A stretch of DNA of 33,968 nt from an uncultured Bacteroides sp. (GTDB lineage Bacteria; Bacteroidota; Bacteroidia; Bacteroidales; Bacteroidaceae). Where the stretch lies: assembly GCA_949285025.1 (NCBI GenBank), contig CASDXG010000021.1, forward strand, positions 1 to 33,968. The letters are read 5' to 3'. This document shows positions 6,850 to 16,277 of the stretch, one piece after another (position 1 is the first letter of the stretch; every line of letters starts with the position of its first letter). The notes under the pieces were generated by a model. That model made no database searches. It worked only from the letters and a program-made list of their open reading frames with translations, and was not told where the DNA came from. A program made the translations under genes and the position numbers.

Positions 6850-8457
6850 ATGGCAAATTTAGATCTTACTAAGTACGGTATTACAGGAACCGTAGAAATT
6901 TTGCACAATCCTTCTTATGATGTGCTGTTTGCCGAAGAGACGAAAAGCTCTTTGGAAGGTTATGAAAAAGGTCAGGTGACCGAATTGGGCGCTGTAAACG
7001 TAATGACAGGTATTTACACCGGTCGTTCTCCTAAAGATAAATTCTTTGTAATGAACGAAGCCAGCAAGGATACTGTATGGTGGACTTCTGACGAATATAA
7101 AAACGACAACAAGCCTTGTTCGGAAGAAGCATGGGCAGATTTGAAGTCAAAGGCAGTGAAAGAATTGTCAAACAAACGTCTGTTTGTTGTAGATACATTC
7201 TGCGGAGCAAACGCTGCAACCCGTTTGAAAGTACGTTTCATCATGGAAGTTGCATGGCAGGCTCACTTTGTGACAAACATGTTCATCCGTCCGACTGCTG
7301 AAGAACTGGCCAACTACGGCGAACCCGATTTCGTTTCTTTCAACGCTGCAAAAGCAAAAGTTGACAACTACAAGGAATTGGGCCTGAACTCGGAAACGGC
7401 TACTGTATTCAACCTGAAGACAAACGAACAGGTAATCCTGAATACATGGTACGGAGGAGAAATGAAGAAAGGTATCTTCTCAATCATGAATTATCTGAAC
7501 CCGTTGCGCGGCATCGCTTCAATGCACTGCTCGGCTAACACAAACAAGGAAGGTACAGATACAGCAATCTTCTTCGGTCTGTCAGGTACAGGTAAGACTA
7601 CATTGTCTACAGACCCGAAACGTTTGTTGATCGGTGACGACGAACACGGATGGGATGACGAAGGCATATTCAACTACGAAGGCGGTTGCTATGCGAAAGT
7701 TATCAACCTTGACAAGGAATCTGAACCGGATATTTACAACGCAATCAAGCGCGATGCCTTGCTGGAAAACGTAACGGTTGACGCAAACGGCAAGATTGAT
7801 TTCGCAGATAAGAGCGTTACGGAAAATACACGTGTGTCTTATCCGATTTACCACATCGACAACATTGTAAAACCGATTTCGAAAGGTCCTCACGCACATC
7901 AGGTAATCTTCTTGTCTGCAGACGCATTCGGTGTATTGCCTCCGGTATCAATCCTGAACGCAGAACAAACACAATATTACTTCCTGTCAGGATTTACAGC
8001 TAAATTGGCCGGAACAGAACGCGGTATTACCGAGCCGACTCCGACATTCTCTGCATGCTTCGGCGCTGCATTCCTGAGCCTGCATCCTACAAAATACGCA
8101 GAAGAACTGGTTAAGAAGATGAATAAGGTAGGTGCAAAAGCTTACTTGGTTAACACAGGTTGGAACGGTACAGGCAAACGTATCTCTATCCGTGATACGC
8201 GTGGTATCATCGATGCTATCCTGGATGGTTCTATCGATAAGGCTCCGACAAAGACAATTCCTTACTTCGATTTCGTGGTTCCTACAGAATTGCCGGGCGT
8301 AGATCCGAACATCCTCGACCCGCGTGATACGTATGACTGCGCTTGCAAGTGGGAAGAAAAGGCAAAAGACCTGGCCGGACGCTTCATCAAGAACTTTGCT
8401 AAGTTTACAGGAAATGAAGCAGGTAAGGCATTGGTTGCTGCCGGACCGAAATTGTAA
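6850..8457 (+). CDS. pckA: Phosphoenolpyruvate carboxykinase (ATP)
   Basis: This 535-aa cytosolic enzyme interconverts oxaloacetate + ATP and PEP + CO2 + ADP. In Bacteroides it typically runs in the carboxylating direction during fermentation to succinate and propionate. The ATP-type family is shown by the P-loop [11 protein letters not shown] (about residues 241-251), the metal-binding region following it (LIGDDEHGW), [15 protein letters not shown], and the C-terminal [10 protein letters not shown]. Length is typical (530-540 aa). Codon use is more biased, with many GCA, AAC and GGT codons, than in neighbouring genes, as expected for a highly expressed enzyme. It is monocistronic, between its own promoter and a terminator. 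Confidence 0.97.
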   Translation: MANLDLTKYGITGTVEILHNPSYDVLFAEETKSSLEGYEKGQVTELGAVNVMTGIYTGRSPKDKFFVMNEASKDTVWWTSDEYKNDNKPCSEEAWADLKSKAVKELSNKRLFVVDTFCGANAATRLKVRFIMEVAWQAHFVTNMFIRPTAEELANYGEPDFVSFNAAKAKVDNYKELGLNSETATVFNLKTNEQVILNTWYGGEMKKGIFSIMNYLNPLRGIASMHCSANTNKEGTDTAIFFGLSGTGKTTLSTDPKRLLIGDDEHGWDDEGIFNYEGGCYAKVINLDKESEPDIYNAIKRDALLENVTVDANGKIDFADKSVTENTRVSYPIYHIDNIVKPISKGPHAHQVIFLSADAFGVLPPVSILNAEQTQYYFLSGFTAKLAGTERGITEPTPTFSACFGAAFLSLHPTKYAEELVKKMNKVGAKAYLVNTGWNGTGKRISIRDTRGIIDAILDGSIDKAPTKTIPYFDFVVPTELPGVDPNILDPRDTYDCACKWEEKAKDLAGRFIKNFAKFTGNEAGKALVAAGPKL

Positions 8458-8480
8458 TTGACACTCAGTGCTTTATAATA

Positions 8481-8515
8481 AAAGCGGTTCTCTGTGTAGA
8501 GAATCGCTTTTTTTA
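8481..8515 (+). terminator. Rho-independent terminator after pckA
   Basis: Arms AAAGCGGTTCTCT and AGAGAATCGCTTT (one G-U pair) around GTGT are followed by TTTT. Confidence 0.87.
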
Positions 8516-8518
8516 TTG

Positions 8519-8526
8519 TATATTTG
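8519..8526 (+). promoter_or_regulatory. -7 element of the fucosidase gene
   Basis: TATATTTG is a perfect TAnnTTTG match directly behind the pckA terminator. Initiation near 8533 leaves a very short leader and rules out the more upstream in-frame ATG at 8468. Confidence 0.6.
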
Positions 8527-8542
8527 TGGAAAGAAAAAAGAT

Positions 8543-10024
8543 ATGAAAAAAGCGACTCTGATATCTGTGCTGTCGTCACTGCCTTTCATCCTTTCGTGTA
8601 CGGACAGACAAGTGGAAGCGCCGGAGGCCGTGTATCCGGTTCCTGCGGAAAAGCAGATAGAATGGCAGAAGATGGAAACCTATGCGTTTATCCATTTTGG
8701 TCTGAATACGTTTAATGACCGCGAGTGGGGATACGGCGACAGTGACCCGAAAACCTTTAATCCTGGGAAACTGGACTGCGAGCAGTGGGCAAGAACCCTT
8801 GTGCGTGCAGGAATGAAGGGCGTTATCCTGACAGCCAAACATCACGACGGTTTTTGCCTGTGGCCTTTTGAAGGTACAGAATACAGCGTGAAAAATGCGC
8901 CGTGGAAGGACGGAAAAGGAAATGTAGTGAAAGAACTTTCAGACGCATGCCGCAAGTACGGATTGAAATTCGGCGTATATCTTTCGCCTTGGGACAGGAA
9001 TCATGCCGGATATGGAACGCCTGAATACATTAAATATTATAGAGCGCAGTTGCGCGATTTGCTGACAAACTACGGAGAACTTTTCGAAGTGTGGTTTGAC
9101 GGAGCGAATGGCGGTGACGGGTGGTACGGCGGAGCTAAAGAGACACGTACCATTGACAGGGAAAATTATTATAATTATCCGAGCCTGAATGCGCTGGTAG
9201 ATTCGCTTCAACCGCGAGCTGTCATATTTTCCGACGGAGGTCCCGGATGCCGATGGGTGGGAAATGAAAAAGGCTTTGCCGGAATGACGAACTGGGCATT
9301 TCTGCGGAAAGGAGAGGTTTATGCGGGATATCCCCGCGCTTATGAGCTGGAATCGGGACATGCCGACGGTGACCAATGGACGGCTGCCGAGTGCGATGTA
9401 TCCATCCGTCCGGGATGGTTCTATCATCCTGAAGAAGACAGTCGGGTGAAAACTCCCGAGCAGTTGGTTGATTTGTATTATCGGAGCGTAGGGCGTAACG
9501 GCACGTTGCTGTTGAATTTCCCTGTGGACCGTGACGGACTGATTCACCCCGTCGATTCGGCTAATGCGGCAAAATTTCATGACATTATCAGCAAGGAACT
9601 TCAGAAAGACCTTGTTGCGGGTGTCGTTCCGAAGGTTTCCAACGAGCGTGGCGGTACGTTTACGGCATCTGCCTTGACGGATGACGATTACGATACGTAT
9701 TGGGCAACGGAAGACAGCGTATGTGCCGCCGATATTGAGTTTGTCTTTTCCGAGCCTACGGCAATGAACCGTCTGATGCTTCAGGAGTATATTCCTTTGG
9801 GACAACGGGTCAAGGCTTTTGTCGTGGAATATAAAGAAGGAGAACACTGGCTTCCCGTAAAAACGGAAGAGGAGACAACAACCATCGGATATAAACGTTT
9901 GCTGCGTTTCGATACGGTAAAAGCCGATGCGTTACGTATCCGCATAACCGATGCGCGAGGTCCTTTGTGCATGAACCGTATCGCTTTGTTTTTCGCAGAA
10001 GGAGTGGAAAGTAATGCAGAGTGA
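8543..10024 (+). CDS. GH29 alpha-L-fucosidase, lipoprotein
   Basis: This 493-aa protein has a lipoprotein signal peptide (lipobox ILSC, Cys19), so it is anchored in the periplasm or at the cell surface. The GH29 catalytic barrel spans about 30-345. It includes HFGLNTF at 51-57, TAKHHDGF at 98-105 and WFDGANGG around Asp186, the likely catalytic nucleophile. A C-terminal region (about 355-485) looks like an F5/8-type C discoidin carbohydrate-binding domain. It releases terminal alpha-L-fucose; alpha-1,3/1,4 linkage would fit the subfamily-B look, but this is an inference. No SusC/SusD pair or other glycosidase is adjacent, so it is an orphan rather than part of a polysaccharide utilisation locus. 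The start was chosen for the signal peptide and promoter position. Confidence 0.9.
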   Translation: MKKATLISVLSSLPFILSCTDRQVEAPEAVYPVPAEKQIEWQKMETYAFIHFGLNTFNDREWGYGDSDPKTFNPGKLDCEQWARTLVRAGMKGVILTAKHHDGFCLWPFEGTEYSVKNAPWKDGKGNVVKELSDACRKYGLKFGVYLSPWDRNHAGYGTPEYIKYYRAQLRDLLTNYGELFEVWFDGANGGDGWYGGAKETRTIDRENYYNYPSLNALVDSLQPRAVIFSDGGPGCRWVGNEKGFAGMTNWAFLRKGEVYAGYPRAYELESGHADGDQWTAAECDVSIRPGWFYHPEEDSRVKTPEQLVDLYYRSVGRNGTLLLNFPVDRDGLIHPVDSANAAKFHDIISKELQKDLVAGVVPKVSNERGGTFTASALTDDDYDTYWATEDSVCAADIEFVFSEPTAMNRLMLQEYIPLGQRVKAFVVEYKEGEHWLPVKTEEETTTIGYKRLLRFDTVKADALRIRITDARGPLCMNRIALFFAEGVESNAE

Positions 10025-10055
10025 TGACTTTTTAGGAGGTATAGGGTAAAATCAT

Positions 10056-10063
10056 TATCTTTG
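10056..10063 (+). promoter_or_regulatory. -7 element of the argS operon
   Basis: TATCTTTG matches TAnnTTTG perfectly. The predicted start is near 10070, about 25 bases before argS. No clear -33 box is present. Confidence 0.6.
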
Positions 10064-10095
10064 CCGCGAAAGTAAATCTGTAAATAGAGAAGACA

Positions 10096-11889
10096 ATGAA
10101 AATAGAAGACCAAATAAATCAGTCGATAAAGAAAGGAATAAAAGAATTATACGGGCAGGACATCCCGGATAATCTGGTACAGTTGCAGAAAACAAAGAAA
10201 GAGTTTGAAGGACACCTGACACTGGTTGTATTTCCTTTCTTGCGGATTTCGAAAAAAAATCCGGAGCAGACCGCGCAGGAAATCGGTGCATATCTGTTGG
10301 AGAATGAGCCGGCCATTGCAGGTTTTAATGTAATAAAAGGATTTTTGAACCTGACAATTGCTTCGAAAGTATGGGTTGAATTATTGAACCGTATTCAAGG
10401 CGATGCATGCTGGGGACTGAAAAAGGCAGAGGCAGATGCGCCTCTGGTGATGATAGAATACTCGTCTCCCAATACGAACAAGCCTTTGCACTTGGGACAT
10501 GTACGTAATAATTTGTTGGGAAATGCGCTGGCAAATATAATGAGAGCCAACGGAAACAAAGTGGTACGTACCAACATTGTAAACGACCGGGGCATACATA
10601 TCTGTAAATCCATGCTTGCATGGTTGAAATACGGAAACGGGGAAACCCCGGAATCGTCGGGGAAAAAAGGAGACCATCTGGTAGGTGATTATTATGTGGC
10701 CTTCGACAAACATTATAAAGCCGAAGTTGCCGGTCTGATGGGAAAAGGACTGACGAAAGAAGAGGCAGAGGCACAATCTCCGTTGATGCAGGAAGCCCGC
10801 GAGATGCTCCGCAAGTGGGAAGCGAACGACCCGGAAGTCCGTGCTTTGTGGAAGAAGATGAATGAATGGGTTTATGCGGGATTCGATGAAACATATCGCA
10901 TGATGGGAGTCGGTTTCGATAAGATTTATTACGAGTCGGAGACCTATCTGGAAGGAAAAGAAAAGGTTCTGGAAGGACTGGAGAAAGGCCTTTTTTATCG
11001 GAAAGAGGACGGTTCTGTATGGGCTGACCTAACATCGGAAGGACTGGACCATAAACTTTTGCTTCGTTCCGACGGAACTTCCGTGTATATGACGCAGGAT
11101 ATCGGTACGGCGAAATTGCGCTTTCAGGATTATCCGATAAATAAAATGATTTATGTGGTGGGGAATGAGCAGAACTACCATTTCCAGGTCTTGTCGATTC
11201 TGCTCGACAAACTGGGATTTGAATGGGGTAAGGACCTTGTACATTTCTCGTATGGCATGGTAGAATTGCCGGAAGGCAAGATGAAGAGCCGTGAAGGAAC
11301 GGTGGTTGATGCGGATGATCTGATGGAATCAATGATAGAAACGGCGAAAGAGACCAGCGGTGAACTTGGCAAGCTGGACGGGCTGACAAAAGAAGAGGCT
11401 GATGATATTGCCAGAATCGTGGGACTGGGAGCATTGAAGTATTTCATCTTAAAGGTAGACGCCCGTAAGAATATGACATTCAACCCTAAGGAATCGATTG
11501 ATTTTAACGGAAACACAGGTCCGTTTATCCAATATACGTATGCCCGTATTCAGTCGATTTTGAGAAAAGCTGCTGAGGCCGGAATCGCGATACCGTCGGA
11601 AGTCAGTCCGAATGTCGAACTGAATGAAAAAGAGGAAGGGCTTGTGCAGATGTTGGCTGACTTTCCTTCCATTGTCCGTCAGGCAGGAACTGATTATAAT
11701 CCTTCCATCCTTGCCAATTACGCCTACGACCTTGTGAAAGAATATAACCAGTTCTATCATGATTATAGCATACTGCGTGAAGAGAACGGCGGGTTGAAAG
11801 TCTTCCGTCTTGCCTTGAGCCGGAATGTAGGAAAGGTTGTAAAGCAGGCAATGGGGCTGTTAGGCATAGAGGTTCCCGAGCGGATGTGA
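10096..11889 (+). CDS. argS: Arginyl-tRNA synthetase
   Basis: This 597-aa class I aminoacyl-tRNA synthetase charges tRNA-Arg. It has the N-terminal Arg-S additional domain (about 1-110), the HIGH-type signature HLGH at 132-135 (KPLHLGHVRNN) and a KMSK-like loop KMKSREG at 395-401. A DALR-type anticodon-binding domain follows (about 475-597, ending LLGIEVPERM). Length is normal. It heads an operon with the viroplasmin-RNase H gene 36 bases downstream. A tRNA-Arg gene also lies in this window, about 6.7 kb away, but the two are not linked in transcription. Confidence 0.96.
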   Translation: MKIEDQINQSIKKGIKELYGQDIPDNLVQLQKTKKEFEGHLTLVVFPFLRISKKNPEQTAQEIGAYLLENEPAIAGFNVIKGFLNLTIASKVWVELLNRIQGDACWGLKKAEADAPLVMIEYSSPNTNKPLHLGHVRNNLLGNALANIMRANGNKVVRTNIVNDRGIHICKSMLAWLKYGNGETPESSGKKGDHLVGDYYVAFDKHYKAEVAGLMGKGLTKEEAEAQSPLMQEAREMLRKWEANDPEVRALWKKMNEWVYAGFDETYRMMGVGFDKIYYESETYLEGKEKVLEGLEKGLFYRKEDGSVWADLTSEGLDHKLLLRSDGTSVYMTQDIGTAKLRFQDYPINKMIYVVGNEQNYHFQVLSILLDKLGFEWGKDLVHFSYGMVELPEGKMKSREGTVVDADDLMESMIETAKETSGELGKLDGLTKEEADDIARIVGLGALKYFILKVDARKNMTFNPKESIDFNGNTGPFIQYTYARIQSILRKAAEAGIAIPSEVSPNVELNEKEEGLVQMLADFPSIVRQAGTDYNPSILANYAYDLVKEYNQFYHDYSILREENGGLKVFRLALSRNVGKVVKQAMGLLGIEVPERM

Positions 11890-11925
11890 TCTGTGAAAAA
11901 GAGAAGAGTGAAGCAATAAGCCGAG

Positions 11926-12552
11926 ATGGCGAAACAGAAATATTATACGGTATGGAAAGGTCTGTCGCCGGGTGTTTATAATTCGTGGACAGAATGTCTG
12001 CTTCAGACGAAGGGATATAAAGGCGCTTTATATAAGGCTTTTGATACACGTGAGGAAGCAGAGGAGGCTCTTTCGGCTTCGCCCTATGCTTTTGTGGGGA
12101 ACACTGAAAATAAGAAAGACAATCTTTCCAAAGGAGAATTACCGGAAAATTTCGATAAGAACTGCCTTGTGGTGGATGCTGCATGCAGCGGAAATCCGGG
12201 AAAGATGGAATATCGGGGCATCTATTTGCTGACAGGTGAAGAAATATTTCATTTTGGTCCGGTTTATGGGACGAATAACATCGGAGAGTTTTTGGCTATC
12301 GTGCACGGATTGGCCTTACTGAAGAAAAAAGGAATACGGATGCCGGTTTATTCAGACAGCAGGAATGCTTTAATGTGGGTCCGGCAGAAAAAATGTAAGA
12401 CAAAACTGGAACGCACGGGTAAGACGGAAGGACTTTTTGATTTGATTGCCCGTGCAGAGAAATGGTTGGCTGAAAACTCTGAAGCTTCACCGATATGTAA
12501 ATGGAAAACGGAGGAATGGGGAGAAATACCGGCCGACTTCGGTCGGAAATAA
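11926..12552 (+). CDS. Viroplasmin-domain ribonuclease HI
   Basis: The 208-aa protein has two domains. Residues 4-50 form the caulimovirus viroplasmin/RNase H1 N-terminal hybrid-binding domain (YYTVWKGLSPGVYNSW, then ECLLQTKGYKGALYKAF). Residues about 78-208 are an RNase H fold. All four expected acidic residues are present: D84 (VVDAACSGNPG), E121 (NNIGEF), D144 (YSDSRNAL) and D204 (PADFGRK). It should cleave the RNA strand of RNA-DNA hybrids. This architecture is common in Bacteroidetes. It is co-transcribed with argS and followed 21 bases later by the next gene. Confidence 0.92.
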   Translation: MAKQKYYTVWKGLSPGVYNSWTECLLQTKGYKGALYKAFDTREEAEEALSASPYAFVGNTENKKDNLSKGELPENFDKNCLVVDAACSGNPGKMEYRGIYLLTGEEIFHFGPVYGTNNIGEFLAIVHGLALLKKKGIRMPVYSDSRNALMWVRQKKCKTKLERTGKTEGLFDLIARAEKWLAENSEASPICKWKTEEWGEIPADFGRK

Positions 12553-12573
12553 ATACGTAAAATATTGAGTGAA

Positions 12574-14394
12574 ATGGGGAGAAGAATTGGCTTTCTCGTG
12601 CTGTTTTTTGTTACTGTCGTATGCATCTTTATGGGGCAAAAGCCTTTTTTTATGTTCTATAATGATGCGGTGGGACGAGGCATTGTTCTGGCAGATTATT
12701 TCCGGGTGATGAAGCATGGTCTGTCGCTTGATGCGGCAACTGCAGGATATCTTTCTTCCGTTCCGCTATTGGTTCTCCTTGTGAGTGTCTGGTTTAAGCG
12801 TTTCCCTTTGCGGGTTGTGCTGACGGGATATTATGTGCTTGTCGGCTTATTGGTGGCGGTTATCTTTGTTTCGGATATGGCATTGTACCCTTTTTGGAAC
12901 TTTAAGCTCGATGCTTCGATATTTCTCTATATGGATTCTCCCAAAAACGCTTTGGCAAGTGTTTCAACAGGCTTTATTCTTGTGCGGTTTGTCGTTGTCT
13001 TGCTGTTGGCGGGAGTCATTGTCTGGTTGCTTCGGGCGGTTACGCCGAAACTGTTGTCGGGGGTTCGTCGGAAGCTTATCGGGACATTGGAGTTGCTTTT
13101 ATTGGGCGGTATATTGTTTATTGTGATACGTGGCGGATTTACGGAGTCGACAACCAATATCGGACAGGCCTATTTTTGCGAGAATGAATTTCTGAATCAT
13201 TCTGCGGTTAATCCGGCATTTAGTCTGATTTCTTCCGTAAGCAAAACCCGTTCGTATGAAAAAGAATGCGATTTCTTTCCCGAGCAGGAGAGAGCACGTC
13301 TGTTTGACGGATTATATCCGCCGTTTTCCGGTAGGAATCACGTCGGGTTATTAAAGACAACGCGTCCCGATGTGTTGATTATTTTATTGGAAGGTTTTGG
13401 AGCAACGATGGTGGAATCTTTGGGAGGCGTTCCTGATGTAAGTCCGAATATAGACCGTCTTTCGAAAGAAGGAATCTTTTTCACGAACTGTTATGCCAAT
13501 AGTTTCCGTACCGATCGGGGGGTGATTTGTGCGCTTAGCGGCTATCCGAGTTTTCCGGATGTCTCGGTGATGAAAATGCCTTCAAAGAGCCGTACGCTGC
13601 CTTCTATTGCAAGAAAATTGTGGGAAAACGGTTATTCTACGGAATTTCTGTACGGCGGCGACATCAATTTTACGAATATGAAAAGCTATTTGTTGGGAAG
13701 CGGTTATCAGCAGGTGACGGCGGATACTGATTTTCCTCTGGATAAACGTAAGAATGCATGGGGAGTGAATGATGATGTTACGTTCGATTATTTGTATGAG
13801 AAACTGTGTTCTTTTGATAAAAGCCCTTGGCATGTAGGTTTTCTTACATTGAGCAGTCACGAGCCGTTTGAAGTTCCTTATGCACGTTTGCAGGAAAAGA
13901 AAACGAATGCTTTTGCGTTCACCGATGAGTGTTTCGGGCATTTTGTTGACCGGATAAAGGAACTGCCGATGTGGAACAATCTGTTGATTGTTTGTCTTCC
14001 CGACCATGGATATTTCTATCCGGAGGAAGGAAACTCACATGCTCCGCGCATTCATCACATACCGATGCTGTGGCTTGGCGGAGCAATAAAGGAACCGATG
14101 GTGATAGATAAGCTGATGAATCAATCGGATTTAGCCGCCACTCTACTCGGACAGATGGGAATTGACTGTCGGGATTTCTCGTTCAGCCGGAATGTTTTGG
14201 GAGAGGAATACACATATCCGTTTGCCTATTATACGTTTAATAATGGCTTTGCCTTTTGTGACAGTACCGGAGTTACGTTGGTAGATAACAATTCCGGTCA
14301 GGTACAGATTGACGAACCTTTGCCAAGCGAATCCCGTTTGAATAAGGGGAAAGCGGTATTGCAGACTTCATATGACGATTTGGGTTCCCGATAA
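12574..14394 (+). CDS. LTA-synthase-like membrane sulfatase / phosphoglycerol transferase
   Basis: The 606-aa protein has about five N-terminal membrane helices within residues 1-195, then a periplasmic alkaline-phosphatase/sulfatase-fold domain. Active-site residues are visible: E273 (LLEGFGA), the nucleophile T313 in FRTDRG, and D477/H478 (LPDHGY). Family members (LtaS, MdoB/OpgB, EptA-like) transfer phosphoglycerol or phosphoethanolamine to lipids or glycans. Since Bacteroidales lack lipoteichoic acid, the acceptor here is unknown and is more likely an envelope glycan or lipid. The ATG at 12574 was chosen over an in-frame TTG 9 bases earlier. It is last in the argS operon and ends 7 bases from the convergent M16 gene, with no terminator hairpin between. 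Confidence 0.85.
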   Translation: MGRRIGFLVLFFVTVVCIFMGQKPFFMFYNDAVGRGIVLADYFRVMKHGLSLDAATAGYLSSVPLLVLLVSVWFKRFPLRVVLTGYYVLVGLLVAVIFVSDMALYPFWNFKLDASIFLYMDSPKNALASVSTGFILVRFVVVLLLAGVIVWLLRAVTPKLLSGVRRKLIGTLELLLLGGILFIVIRGGFTESTTNIGQAYFCENEFLNHSAVNPAFSLISSVSKTRSYEKECDFFPEQERARLFDGLYPPFSGRNHVGLLKTTRPDVLIILLEGFGATMVESLGGVPDVSPNIDRLSKEGIFFTNCYANSFRTDRGVICALSGYPSFPDVSVMKMPSKSRTLPSIARKLWENGYSTEFLYGGDINFTNMKSYLLGSGYQQVTADTDFPLDKRKNAWGVNDDVTFDYLYEKLCSFDKSPWHVGFLTLSSHEPFEVPYARLQEKKTNAFAFTDECFGHFVDRIKELPMWNNLLIVCLPDHGYFYPEEGNSHAPRIHHIPMLWLGGAIKEPMVIDKLMNQSDLAATLLGQMGIDCRDFSFSRNVLGEEYTYPFAYYTFNNGFAFCDSTGVTLVDNNSGQVQIDEPLPSESRLNKGKAVLQTSYDDLGSR

Positions 14395-14401
14395 GGAAAG
14401 C

Positions 14402-15622
14402 CTATCGGTAAGATAACATTGAGAGGTAATTTTCATCGAACAGCGTATTTGCAATGTCCAATAAAGTTGACGAGGTGACAGCTTCAATACGTTTGAAAAG
14501 TTCTTCTTTTTCTTCGTAATTCTTATAGTGCAGGAAATATTTCCCCATACCCAAAGCATTGCTCTCGAAATTATCGCCTGCAACCCCGATTTGTCCGATG
14601 ATTTGTTTTTTTGCTGCTGTCAGTTGTGCTGAGGTCAGAGCGTGTTCACGCAATTTTTTCAGTTCTTTCAGTACAAGTTCGGTACAGCGGTCCGCGTTTT
14701 TATCATCGCATCCGAAGTAAATACTGAACGTTCCTGTATCGGTATATGAACTGATATTCGATTCGATATTGTAGATTAATCCGCGTTTTTCCCGCAGGGA
14801 TACGTTCAGACGGCTGTTCATTCCCGGACCTCCCAGCAGATTATTGAGCAGGTATAGGCCTGTCCTTCGTTCATCGTAAGCATGGAATCCCCGTCCTCCA
14901 ATCATAATGTGTGCCTGATGCGTGTCCTTATGTACTGTAATTTGTTTCGGTTCGTAGGGCAAAGGAATGTTCCGCAGGCAACTGCCTGCGCCGGAGGGAA
15001 TGTCGGAAACTGTCTTCCCTACCGTGCGGACAATATATCGGAAGTTTAAATTCCCGTAAACGAAAAAGACCATATTGCCCGGTCGGTAAAACCGTTCGGT
15101 GAAGCGGAGGGCATGTTCGCTGCGAAAAGTCCGTAAAATTTCCGGTTTCCCTAAAATGTTACGTCCCAGCGGATGATTGGGGAAAACCAGTTCTTCGAAT
15201 TCATCGAAGATTAAATCTGCCGGACTGTCTTCGTAGCTTTGGATTTCATCAATAATGACTTCTACTTCTTTGTCTATTTCATGTTGCGGAAATGTGCTGT
15301 GGAACACAATGTCGGATAACAATTCGGTGGCACGGGAAAAGTGTTCTTTCAGGAATGCGCTGTACACAACTGTCTCTTCTTTATTGGTATAAGCATTCAG
15401 ATCGCCTCCTACATTTTCCATCCGGTTCAGTATATGCCATGCTTTCCGTTTGCGTGTCCCTTTAAAGATGAGGTGTTCTACAAAGTGAGCGATACCCTCT
15501 TCCCGGTCATATTCATCGCGTGTCCCTGCATTAATGGCGAATCCGCAATAAACGACATCCGTAGGTGAAGGTACATGAATAAGACGTAAACCATTAGGGA
15601 AAGTGAAAGTATTGTAAGCCAT
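14402..15622 (-). CDS. M16 family zinc metallopeptidase
   Basis: This 406-aa cytoplasmic or processing-peptidase-like protein has no signal peptide. The inverted zinc motif HFVEH is at 46-50 and the third ligand is E126, exactly 76 residues later as in the pitrilysin/MPP family. The active domain is about 1-210 and the inactive partner domain about 215-406 (GGPGMNSRLNVSLREKRGL is the typical substrate-clamp region). I placed the start at the ATG at 15622 (MAYNTFTFPNG). A perfect -7 box at 15652-15659 predicts transcription beginning near 15645, which leaves the longer ATG at 15643 almost without a leader. The physiological substrate is unknown. Confidence 0.9.
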   Translation of the reverse strand: MAYNTFTFPNGLRLIHVPSPTDVVYCGFAINAGTRDEYDREEGIAHFVEHLIFKGTRKRKAWHILNRMENVGGDLNAYTNKEETVVYSAFLKEHFSRATELLSDIVFHSTFPQHEIDKEVEVIIDEIQSYEDSPADLIFDEFEELVFPNHPLGRNILGKPEILRTFRSEHALRFTERFYRPGNMVFFVYGNLNFRYIVRTVGKTVSDIPSGAGSCLRNIPLPYEPKQITVHKDTHQAHIMIGGRGFHAYDERRTGLYLLNNLLGGPGMNSRLNVSLREKRGLIYNIESNISSYTDTGTFSIYFGCDDKNADRCTELVLKELKKLREHALTSAQLTAAKKQIIGQIGVAGDNFESNALGMGKYFLHYKNYEEKEELFKRIEAVTSSTLLDIANTLFDENYLSMLSYR

Positions 15623-15651
15623 TATTTCGTTGTAAGTTTTCAAATACGCTG

Positions 15652-15659
15652 CAAAAATA
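15652..15659 (-). promoter_or_regulatory. -7 element of the M16 peptidase gene
   Basis: The minus strand reads TATTTTTG (perfect). It lies back-to-back with the promoter of the divergent LOG-family operon and decides the start codon of the peptidase. Confidence 0.6.
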
Positions 15660-15671
15660 GCACAATCCTTA

Positions 15672-15701
15672 TTGTCTTTCTTTAAAAAATGCAGATATTT
15701 G
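15672..15701 (+). promoter_or_regulatory. Promoter of the LOG-SIS-PfkB operon
   Basis: TTG (15672-15674), a 19-base spacer and GATATTTG (15694-15701, one mismatch to TAnnTTTG). The start would be near 15708, about 25 bases before the first ATG. This argues against the in-frame TTG at 15672 as a start codon. Confidence 0.55.
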
Positions 15702-15731
15702 CAAAGTAATGCCGAATTTAAAGATTATAAG

Positions 15732-16265
15732 ATGGATAAGATAACCATATTTTGTTCTGCATCCGATCAGATTTCATCTCTGTACATGAAAGCAGCAATG
15801 GAACTGGGGGAATGGATAGGGAAGCATCATAAATGGCTGATATATGGAGGTTCGAATGTGGGATTGATGGAATGCATCGCACGTTCTGTGAAAGAAAATG
15901 GCGGGAAGATTATGGGAGTTGTTCCGACAAAGCTGGAGCAAGCCGGCAGAGTCAGTGATTTACTGGATGTTACTTTTCGTTCTTCCGATTTGAGCGACAG
16001 AAAAGACATCATGTTGCGCGAGGGAGATATCATGGTGGCATTACCGGGAGGAATCGGGACGATGGACGAGATTTTCCATGTGGTGGCCTCCGGTATCATG
16101 GGTTATCATAACAAGCAGGTGATTCTTTATAATATAAATGGTTTTTGGAACGGGATAATCGATTTCATGGATAAGCTTGAGGAACAGAACTTCAGCCATT
16201 ATCCGTTGAAAGAACATTGTATCGTTGTAAATACTTTTGACGAACTGATTGGCATATTGGCTTAA
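15732..16265 (+). CDS. LOG-family nucleotide phosphoribohydrolase (TIGR00730)
   Basis: The 177-aa Rossmann-like protein has GGSNVGLM at 39-46 and PGGIGTMDE at 105-113, the PGGxGTxxE signature of the LOG family. Members hydrolyse nucleoside 5'-monophosphates (AMP, or cytokinin ribotides in plants) to free base and ribose 5-phosphate. Many bacterial ones are housekeeping or purine-salvage enzymes, often misannotated as lysine decarboxylases. It is the first gene of a three-gene operon with a SIS-domain isomerase 12 bases downstream and a PfkB kinase. All three are plausibly sugar-phosphate enzymes. Confidence 0.88.
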   Translation: MDKITIFCSASDQISSLYMKAAMELGEWIGKHHKWLIYGGSNVGLMECIARSVKENGGKIMGVVPTKLEQAGRVSDLLDVTFRSSDLSDRKDIMLREGDIMVALPGGIGTMDEIFHVVASGIMGYHNKQVILYNINGFWNGIIDFMDKLEEQNFSHYPLKEHCIVVNTFDELIGILA

Positions 16266-16277
16266 AATATTTTAGAA

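Noticed and set aside
8939-9847. 302-codon minus-strand frame inside the fucosidase gene
   Set aside because: Shadow of the GH29 gene, no motif of its own.
10325-11434. 369-codon minus-strand frame inside argS
   Set aside because: Pro/Ser/His-rich shadow translation; argS on the plus strand carries all synthetase motifs.
14394-14402. Bidirectional terminator between the converging LTA-synthase-like and M16 genes
   Set aside because: Only 7 bases separate the stops and no hairpin with a T-run is visible around them.
15623-15643. Upstream ATG for the M16 peptidase
   Set aside because: Only a couple of bases after the predicted transcription start; ATG at 15622 leaves a normal leader and gives the family-typical N-terminus.
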